Source: Streptomyces sp. ICC1 (GTDB taxonomy: Bacteria > Actinomycetota > Actinomycetes > Streptomycetales > Streptomycetaceae). From it: DNA of 64,000 bases. A model generated the notes under the pieces. It was not told the DNA's origin. It was given only the letters and a program-made list of their open reading frames with translations, and did no database searches. Positions 58,822 to 64,000 of this stretch are shown in pieces. Each line of letters begins with the position of its first letter. The stretch's first letter is position 1. Position numbers and translations under genes: made by a program. The stretch lies in contig NZ_CP030287.1 of assembly GCF_003287935.1 (NCBI RefSeq), positions 868,001 to 932,000 on the forward strand, in the 5' to 3' direction.

Positions 58822-59891
58822 TTCGCACCATCCTTGACCAGCTCGGCGAGTTCGCCGTCCACGTCCACCGCGTCTGCCGCATCGGCAACGGAGTGCACCA
58901 CGTCCACCTGCAGGCCCTGCTCGCGCAGGAATCCGACGGGCACGACGTTGTCCTCGTAGCGGCCGGGCAGCTCGATGCGCATGCGGCCGATCTGCTTGCC
59001 CGCGACGGTGTCCATCGCGGCGCCGAGGATCGAGATGTCGATGTTGTAGGTGCGGGCCAGCTGGGAGATGACCGGCCGGGTCGCGGTGTCGCCGTGGAAG
59101 GTGACGTCGATGACCGTGTGCTCCGCGGTGGTCGCGGCGCCGGTCAGCGGGAACAGTTCGTGGGCGAGCTGGGACCCGGGGGTGGCCAGCAGCTCGGTGA
59201 CGGTGCCGGACTCGACGATCCGCCCCCGCTTCATCAGCGCGGCCGAGTCGCAGACGGACTTGACCACGTCCATCTCGTGCGTGATGAGCAGCACGGTCAG
59301 GCCGAGCTGGCGGTTGAGGTCGCGCAGCAGCTGGAGGATCTGGCGGGTGGTCTCGGGGTCCAGGGCGCTGGTGGCCTCGTCGGAGAGCAGCACCTTGGGG
59401 TCGCCGGCCAGGGCGCGGGCGATGCCGACGCGCTGCTTCTGGCCGCCGGAGAGCTGGCCGGGGTAGGCCTTGGCCTTGTCCGTGAGGCCGACGAGGTCGA
59501 GGAGTTCGGCGGCCTTGCGGGAGCGTTCCCGGCCGGAGACGCCGAGGATCTCCAGGGGCAGTTCGATGTTGCCCTGGACGGTGCGCGAGGACAGCAGGTT
59601 GAAGTGCTGGAAGACCATGCCGATGCGACTGCGGGCCTCTCGGAGCTCCTTGCCGGCGCGGCGGCCCCGGCCGGCGAGCGCGGTGAGGTCGACCCCGTCG
59701 ACGCTCACGGTGCCGGCGGTGGGGCGCTCCAGCAGGTTCACGCAGCGGATCAGGGAGGACTTGCCGGCGCCGCTCTGGCCGATGACTCCGTAGACCTCGC
59801 CCTGGCGGACGTGCAGGTCGACGCCGTCCAGGGCGGTGACCTCGCGGCCACGGGACTGGTAGACCTTCGTGAGGCCCGATGTGGTGATCAC
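58818..59891 (-). CDS. metN: Methionine ABC transporter ATP-binding protein
   Basis: MetN is the ATPase of the importer. This 357-residue protein has Walker A GVIGQSGAGKSSLIR (about 38-52), the signature LSGGQKQRVGIARALAGDPK, Walker B VLLSDEATSALD and the switch His in LLITHEMD. The C-terminal NIL domain (about 280-350) binds methionine for feedback inhibition in characterised relatives. The GTG at 59891 (MITTSGLTKVYQ) is chosen. It is first in the operon. Confidence 0.96.
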   Translation of the reverse strand: MITTSGLTKVYQSRGREVTALDGVDLHVRQGEVYGVIGQSGAGKSSLIRCVNLLERPTAGTVSVDGVDLTALAGRGRRAGKELREARSRIGMVFQHFNLLSSRTVQGNIELPLEILGVSGRERSRKAAELLDLVGLTDKAKAYPGQLSGGQKQRVGIARALAGDPKVLLSDEATSALDPETTRQILQLLRDLNRQLGLTVLLITHEMDVVKSVCDSAALMKRGRIVESGTVTELLATPGSQLAHELFPLTGAATTAEHTVIDVTFHGDTATRPVISQLARTYNIDISILGAAMDTVAGKQIGRMRIELPGRYEDNVVPVGFLREQGLQVDVVHSVADAADAVDVDGELAELVKDGAK

Positions 59892-60266
59892 AGGATTTCC
59901 GTCGCTGTCGAGTGCGCGGCGCAGCGGGTGCCGGGCACGGGGCAAACATCTGGGGACGCGATACGGGTCGAACCGTCGGAAAACGGCGGTGTCAACGCAT
60001 GCGCGGGGCAGGAGCGATCCGGGTCGCACGGGAGTGCCGGAGGAAGCTCGGCCGGTCTCGCTTCGGGGCGCGAGACTGCGGGAAGGGGGCCCTCAGAAGG
60101 CGCACATTCGACACATACAACGAGCACCGGGCGTCATCGTCGCCTCGGTCGCAAGGGTGCGGCTGCTCGTCGTGGTCATGGGCCCCAGTAAACCAGACGT
60201 TCCCCGTCACCGATCAACGCTGTCCGAATACCGGACGGATTTCGACCGCATAGCGGACAACAGCGG
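59892..60266. other. Gene-free region upstream of metN
   Basis: These 375 bases contain the metN leader and promoter. TTGACA occurs on the minus strand at 59995-59990 (about 100 bases before metN), but I cannot point to a convincing -10 partner. I looked for a SAM-type riboswitch and saw no recognisable conserved core, only a small hairpin near 60055-60077. No open frame looks real. Confidence 0.45.
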
Positions 60267-60592
60267 TCAGGGGCGGTCGTCCGTCTCAATCGTCATCCCA
60301 TCGGCTCCGACCAGCACGGACACGGCCGAGAGGTCCCTCACGACCACGTCGGCGTTGAGCTCGGCGGCCGCGTGCGTTGTGGTCAAGGCCACGGTCGTCA
60401 TGCCCGCCGCACGGCCCGCGGCCAGCCCCGCCGGGGCGTCCTCGAAGACCGCGCAGCGGGCCGGATCCACGCCGAGCCGGCGGCCGCCAGCAGGAAGGGC
60501 TCCGGATCGGGCTTGCCGCGGGTGATGTCGTCGGCGGCCACCAGCTCCGGGCACTCGATGCCGGCCTCGCGCAGCCGGGCCTCGGCGAGCCA

Positions 60593-60624
60593 GGGGGCAC
60601 CTCCCAGCGGTAGCTGGGGGAGGG
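60593..60624. repeat. Small dispersed repeat, copy 2 (variant)
   Basis: It reads GGGGGCACCTCCC, a short spacer, then GCTGGGGGAGGG, forming an imperfect hairpin. It lies inside the HAD pseudogene between coding parts of the same frame. Confidence 0.7.
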
Positions 60625-60681
60625 TGGCCGAGGTGACCACGGCCCCGAAGGCCTCCTCGGCGATCCCGAACTCCCCGGCCA

Positions 60682-60712
60682 GGGGTCCCCCCGGACGGAG
60701 TCTGGGGGAGGG
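60682..60712. repeat. Small dispersed repeat, copy 3
   Basis: It reads GGGGTCCCCCCGGA, eight variable bases, GGGGGAGG, the same pattern as 4864-4894 on the opposite strand. It interrupts the HAD gene right after its N-terminal motif and shifts the frame. Confidence 0.75.
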
Positions 60713-60881
60713 TCCAGCACTGGTGCACCGACTCCATGGAGGAGACGGGCGTGCCGTCGTTGTCGAACAGCAGCGCGCCGAAAAGCGGTTCCGTGGCTCC
60801 CTTGCAGCTTCATGCCCTCCAGGAAGGCCCCGGAGCAGGGGTGAGCGCATCGGGTCTTTCGGCCCGTAATACCCTCGCTGC

Positions 60882-61250
60882 ATGCTCGACGCCCTGACGG
60901 TCGCCATCGGCGTGGCCGCACTCGCCCTCGCCGCCTGGTGCGGTTTCGCCGCCTCGCGCGACCAGCCGACCAAGGACTGGCACTTCATCGGCATGGCGGT
61001 GGTGACCGTACTGGTCCTGGCCCAGCTGGTGATCGGCCTGGTCCAGCTCGCCCGGGGCGAGAAGCCCGGGCAGGGGACGGTGCTCTTCGTGGCCTACCTG
61101 CTGGGGTCCTTCGCCGCCGTCCCGGCCGCCGCGATGCTCTCGGTGACCGAGCGGACCAAGTGGGGTTCGGTGACGGTGGCCGCGGGCGCCGTCGTCCTCG
61201 CCGTGCTGGAAGTACGGCTCTACGACATCTGGGGAAGCACCGGTGCCTGA
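60882..61250 (+). CDS. Small membrane protein (three to four helices)
   Basis: This is a 122-residue hydrophobic protein. Helices lie at about 5-24, 37-57, 66-86 and 95-113, with short charged loops (SRDQPTKDW, ARGEKPGQG, TERTKWGS). I do not recognise a family with a known role. It overlaps the next membrane protein gene by 8 bases, so they form a two-gene operon and may form one complex. Confidence 0.75.
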   Translation: MLDALTVAIGVAALALAAWCGFAASRDQPTKDWHFIGMAVVTVLVLAQLVIGLVQLARGEKPGQGTVLFVAYLLGSFAAVPAAAMLSVTERTKWGSVTVAAGAVVLAVLEVRLYDIWGSTGA

Positions 61251-61680
61251 CACGGACACGAACACGGGCGCGGACGCCGCCGGGCCCGCCGCCGAGCGGC
61301 GGCGCCTGGTGAGCGGGCCGGGGGTGCTGCTGGTCTGGCTCTACGGAGTGATCACCGTCGGCGCGGTCTCCCGGTCGCTCTACCAGATCTCCACCGAGTT
61401 CGACCGGGCCCCGCTGGCGTACTCGCTGTCGGCCGCGGCCGCCCTGGTCTACGCCTTCATCACGTACTCACTGGTCCGCGGCGGGGAGACGGCCCGCAAG
61501 GCGGCGCGGATCTGCTGCGCCGCCGAGCTGGCCGGCGTGCTCACCGTCGGGACCTGGACCCTGCTGCGGCCCGAGGCCTTCCCCGACGCGACCGTGTGGT
61601 CGGACTTCGGGATGGGCTACCTCTTCATCCCGGTGGTCCTTCCCGTCACCGGGATGCTCTGGCTGCGCGCGAAGCGCTGA
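61243..61680 (+). CDS. Small membrane protein (four helices)
   Basis: This 145-residue protein has a hydrophilic N-terminus (about 25 residues) and four helices (about 27-47, 58-77, 85-105 and 120-140). YQISTEFDRAPLAYSLSAAA and IPVVLPVTGMLWLRAKR are conserved-looking stretches. Its function is unknown. It starts at GTG within the end of the preceding gene, which implies co-translation. Confidence 0.75.
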   Translation: MPDTDTNTGADAAGPAAERRRLVSGPGVLLVWLYGVITVGAVSRSLYQISTEFDRAPLAYSLSAAAALVYAFITYSLVRGGETARKAARICCAAELAGVLTVGTWTLLRPEAFPDATVWSDFGMGYLFIPVVLPVTGMLWLRAKR

Positions 61681-61737
61681 GCGCCGGACACCCGAGCGCC
61701 GGACGCCCGGTGCGGGGCGCCCGGCGGTCAGGGGTTC

Positions 61738-62244
61738 CTACGCGCTGACCGCGAAGTCGGTGGCCTCCTTGGCCTCCTTCTCCAGGATCACCAGGCGGAC
61801 GCCGTCGGACGCGGTGCGCCCGCCGACCTGGGTGTAGCCGGCCTTGCGGTAGAGCCGCAGGTTCGACTCGCTCTTGTGGCCGGTGTGCAGCCGGAAGCGG
61901 GTGGTCCCGTCGTGGCCGGCGAGGACCTGCTCGACCGCGGTCAGCAGCCGGGCGCCGAGCCCGTGGCCCTGGAGGCGCGGGTGGACGCAGAGCTTGGCGA
62001 TCTTGCCGGTGCCCTCTTCGTCCACGTTTCCGCGCACGGCCCCGACGATCTCGTCCCCGAGCCGGGCCACCAGGACGGTGTCCGAGGCCAGCTCCTCCTT
62101 GAGGGAGTCCAGGGACTGGGTGAGCGGCTGGATGCGGTAGTTGCCGTACAGCTCGGCCTCGCTCTGGAACGCCAGGTACTGCAGCTTGATGATCTGCTCG
62201 GCATCCTCGGCAACTGCCGCCGAAATGGTCACGCTCATGCCCAT
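61738..62244 (-). CDS. GNAT-family acetyltransferase
   Basis: This 168-residue single-domain GNAT begins MGMSVTISAAVAEDAEQI. The acetyl-CoA loop is AKLCVHPRLQGHGLGARLLT, and the final region is LHTGHKSESNLRLYRKAGYT. The acceptor substrate is unknown. The sigma-like gene lies just upstream on the same strand (38-base gap). ATG 62244 with GGGAGG upstream is used; ATG 62238 is an alternative. Confidence 0.9.
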   Translation of the reverse strand: MGMSVTISAAVAEDAEQIIKLQYLAFQSEAELYGNYRIQPLTQSLDSLKEELASDTVLVARLGDEIVGAVRGNVDEEGTGKIAKLCVHPRLQGHGLGARLLTAVEQVLAGHDGTTRFRLHTGHKSESNLRLYRKAGYTQVGGRTASDGVRLVILEKEAKEATDFAVSA

Positions 62245-62281
62245 GTGCGCATGCCTCCCGCTCACCTGGTGGCCCTGTGGT

Positions 62282-62869
62282 CTACCGCTCCATTCCCCGC
62301 AGGGCCGGAGCCGCAACCTCTACGGCCAGCATTCTGCGCAGACATCCCAGGCATCGGGAACGGACGGGCCCCAAACTTCCTTGTGAGATACCCAACTCTC
62401 CTGCGATTTCACGGTAAGTGAGGTCCCTGGGCGACATAAGTGCCCTCATGAGCTCCGGACACCGCCCGGGCAATCGGGCGACCGCCGATCGGAGGGCCCT
62501 GTTCTCCTCGCCGTGCAGGAGGGCGTCTTCCGGTTCCGTCCCGGTGGTGCTACGGGCGGCGCCGCCCGTAGCACCACCGGCCCCGCCGGCCCCGCCGTCC
62601 TCGGCGTCCTCGGAGTGATCGCGGTGGCCGTACGGAACTTCGCGCCGGACCCGGCGGCGGACCAGGCGGGCCTCCGCCCGCACCGCCCGGCGCAGCCAGT
62701 CGACGGGCTCCGCGGGGGTGCGGCGGTTCTCCAGCAGCCTGACCCAGACGGCTTGTTCCAGATCGGCGGCGTCCACTCCGGTGCCCGCGGTCTCCGCGGC
62801 GGCCTCGGCCCGGAGCAGCGGGCGGAGCTTCACTAACAGGTCGGCGAGTTCAGCCTTCAGCGGGTCCAT
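62282..62869 (-). CDS. Sigma-70-family (ECF-like) sigma factor
   Basis: This 195-residue protein looks like a small sigma factor. The first half (DAADLEQAVWVRLLENRRTP, VDWLRRAVRAEARLVRR) resembles a diverged region 2. The C-terminal part has a region 4 HTH (LTYREIAGELGISQGSLGPV followed by RSRCLGCLRRML). A Gly/Ala/Thr linker between them contains the 40-bp palindrome. No anti-sigma gene is adjacent. Confidence 0.82.
   Translation of the reverse strand: MDPLKAELADLLVKLRPLLRAEAAAETAGTGVDAADLEQAVWVRLLENRRTPAEPVDWLRRAVRAEARLVRRRVRREVPYGHRDHSEDAEDGGAGGAGGATGGAARSTTGTEPEDALLHGEENRALRSAVARLPGRCPELMRALMSPRDLTYREIAGELGISQGSLGPVRSRCLGCLRRMLAVEVAAPALRGMER
62541..62580. repeat. Perfect 40-bp palindrome inside the sigma gene
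   Basis: CCGGTGGTGCTACGGGCGGC is followed directly by its exact reverse complement, with no loop. It encodes part of the Gly/Ala/Thr linker of the sigma-like protein and keeps the frame open. Confidence 0.95.
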
Positions 62870-62880
62870 GCCGGGCGGGA

Positions 62881-62927
62881 CGAGTGGGCCGGGCCCGGCG
62901 GTTTCCCCGCCGGGCCCGGCCCACTCG
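62881..62927 (-). terminator. Terminator of the downstream GDPD gene
   Basis: A perfect 21-bp stem (62881-62901 with 62907-62927, loop TTTCC) lies 15 bases after the GDPD stop on the minus strand and 12 bases before the sigma start. Confidence 0.9.
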
Positions 62928-62942
62928 TACGAGGGCCCGCGG

Positions 62943-64000
62943 TTACGGGTTGACGCCCCGGCCCGGGCGGTAGGCCTCGGCGGCGAGCAGCCCGGTGTCG
63001 GGCTGGTCGGTGAAGATCCCGTCGATGCCCTGCTCGAAGTACGTGCGGAAGGCGCCGAAGGCGTCGCCGTACGCCGCGGGGTCGGTGCCCTTGCGGTACT
63101 CGGCCGGCAGGAAGCTGTTCTCGTTGCGCGCCGTGTAGGGGTGCAGGATCAGCCCCTGCGCGTGGGCGTCCGCGACCAGCGTGGTGGGGGCGCCGAGCCG
63201 GCCCGCCGCGTCGCGCGGCAGGATCAGGTCCATGGTCGGCCCGATGCCCTGGGCGAAGCCGGCGATCCACTTCAGCCCCTCGGGCTTGACGAGGTCGGCG
63301 ACCGTACGGGGGTCCTTGGCCGCTTCGAAGTCCCAGGGGCGGGTGCCCGCCGCGGAGAAGAGCACCACGCGCGGGGCGGAGACCAGCCGGGAGAGCCGCT
63401 GGATGCTGGAGGGCTCGAAGGACTGCAGGAAGAGCGGGGCGCCGCGCCCGTCGCGGCCGTGGCGGCGCAGCAGCCGGGCGAGGGGCTCCTCCAGGCCGAG
63501 GCCCAGGCCCCGGAAGTAGGTGGGGTGCTTCGTCTCGACGTGCAGCCAGACGCGCTTGCCGCGCCGCTTGCCCTCGCGGTCGGCCCAGCGCAGCACCTCC
63601 TCGAAGGTGGGCACGTCCCAGCGGCCGTCGTAGAGCGTGTTGCGCTGGCGGACGGCGGGGATGCGCTCCTTCGCGCGCAGGGTCTTCAGCTCGGCGATCG
63701 TGAAGTCCTCGGTGAACCAGCCGGTGACCGAGACCCCGTCGACGGTCTTGGTGGTCTTGCGCGCGGCGAAGGCGGGGTGGTCGGCGACGTCGGTGGTGCC
63801 CCCGATCTCGTTCTCGTGGCGGCACACCAGGTGGCCGTCCTTGGTGGGCACGAGGTCCTGCTCCACCACGTCGGCGCCGAGGTCGAGCGCGAGTTGGTAG
63901 GAGGCGATCGTGTGCTCGGGCCGGTAGCCGCTGGCCCCCCGGTGCCCGATGACCGTCGGCACGGGCAGGTCCCGGTACCCGCCGGATCCGCCGCCGCGGC
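62943..64000 (-). CDS. Glycerophosphodiester phosphodiesterase, secreted GlpQ type (5' end outside window)
   Basis: This is a GDPD-family enzyme of which at least 352 codons are visible. VIGHRGASGYRPEHTIASYQ carries the catalytic and metal residues. It continues with ADVVEQDLVPTKDGHLVCRH, WLHVETKHPTYFRGLGL, LFLQSFEPSSIQRL and GIDGIFTDQPDTGLLA. A GTG at 63962 is open, but the frame continues upstream through GGSGGYRDLPVPT to the window edge. I expect the real start and a signal peptide beyond 64000. Secreted GlpQ enzymes release glycerol-3-phosphate from phospholipid head groups or teichoic acids. Confidence 0.93.
   Translation of the reverse strand, partial: RGGGSGGYRDLPVPTVIGHRGASGYRPEHTIASYQLALDLGADVVEQDLVPTKDGHLVCRHENEIGGTTDVADHPAFAARKTTKTVDGVSVTGWFTEDFTIAELKTLRAKERIPAVRQRNTLYDGRWDVPTFEEVLRWADREGKRRGKRVWLHVETKHPTYFRGLGLGLEEPLARLLRRHGRDGRGAPLFLQSFEPSSIQRLSRLVSAPRVVLFSAAGTRPWDFEAAKDPRTVADLVKPEGLKWIAGFAQGIGPTMDLILPRDAAGRLGAPTTLVADAHAQGLILHPYTARNENSFLPAEYRKGTDPAAYGDAFGAFRTYFEQGIDGIFTDQPDTGLLAAEAYRPGRGVNP

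Larger units (their letters stand above)
60267..60780 (-). pseudogene. HAD-family phosphatase, broken by two repeat insertions and a frameshift
   Basis: Pieces of one HAD (DL-glycerol-3-phosphatase-like) gene lie in two frames. The N-terminal catalytic motif ALLFDNDGTPVSSMESVHQ lies at about 60722-60777. A middle part in another frame has FGIAEEAFGAVVTSA, then LREAGIECPELVAADDITRG and KPDPEPFLLAA. The C-terminal part, back in the first frame, has RCAVFEDAPAGLAAGRAAGM and ends at 60267. Dispersed repeats at 60682-60712 and 60593-60624 sit between the parts. No proper start codon remains. An enzyme cannot be made as it stands. Confidence 0.8.

Noticed and set aside
59892..60266. A SAM riboswitch upstream of metN
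   Set aside because: I could not find a conserved SAM-type core or matching helices by eye. A covariance-model search would be decisive.

Overview
The window is high-GC actinomycete DNA, almost certainly Streptomyces. The coding sequences have strong third-position GC, and many start at GTG. The gene content also fits: a WhiB-family regulator, a mycothiol-type (MDMPI-like) protein, DUF1707/DUF4245/DUF402 proteins, polyphosphate glucokinase, SpoIIE-type PP2C/ATPase fusions, and secreted subtilase, SGNH hydrolase and trypsin-like proteins.

The sequence is not one continuous chromosome segment. Two short stretches match Illumina Nextera transposase-adapter sequence (about 1016-1080 and 56151-56172), and gene content changes abruptly at both. 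They split the window into three blocks: (1) the end of pyrD plus pyrF; (2) 1.08-56.15 kb; (3) 56.17-64 kb. A 43-bp perfect fold-back sits just inside block 2, and a TPM-type gene is cut at the second junction. Gene order across these joins should not be trusted.

Block 2, 1-23.3 kb, is core housekeeping: catalase, a GAF-PP2C-ATPase phosphatase, DUF402, class II fumarase, a secreted SGNH hydrolase, a GDPD, class I fumarase (3' end apparently frameshifted), DUF1707, a WhiB regulator, glpX, DUF4245, a nitroreductase, xseB-xseA, an APC permease, ispH, ppgK and ychF. From 23.3 to 26.4 kb lies a 3.07-kb islet. It is bounded by a duplicate of the last 19 bases of ychF, and holds decayed genes (a Uma2 remnant and a frameshifted HEAT gene), a VOC protein, a CPCC-type protein and a Phd/RelE toxin-antitoxin pair.

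From 26.4 to 31.9 kb is the most interesting locus. Three genes on the minus strand are coupled by ATGA overlaps: a TIR-domain protein, a large protein with a degenerate P-loop, and a two-helix membrane protein. An XRE/TPR regulator lies upstream on the same strand. The TIR protein (C-terminal region) and the P-loop protein (N-terminus) carry the same GPVN(T/N)GPGPQY motif. This looks like a signalling or immune module with paired homotypic motifs.

From 32 to 49 kb the window carries a propeller lipoprotein, an FtsX-type permease without an ATPase partner, and a sensor kinase/response regulator pair whose kinase has an in-frame 163-bp inverted-repeat insertion. These are followed by an SMP-30-like protein/MarR divergon, two paralogous membrane-anchored esterases with a coupled serine protease, an EamA transporter, a threonine-synthase-like enzyme, a subtilase, a DUF4190 protein and a GntR regulator. 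At 49.3-50.9 kb a solitary TnpB with intact RuvC residues abuts a 5'-truncated permease gene. SPOR, NUDIX, ATPase, PAS-GAF-PP2C-ATPase and PspA genes follow.

Block 3 has a GNAT with a tyrosine-rich tail, the metNIQ methionine importer, a HAD pseudogene interrupted by two members of a small dispersed repeat, two small membrane proteins, a second GNAT, a sigma-factor-like gene containing a 40-bp perfect palindrome, and a GDPD gene running off the window end. I saw no tRNA, rRNA or CRISPR array.
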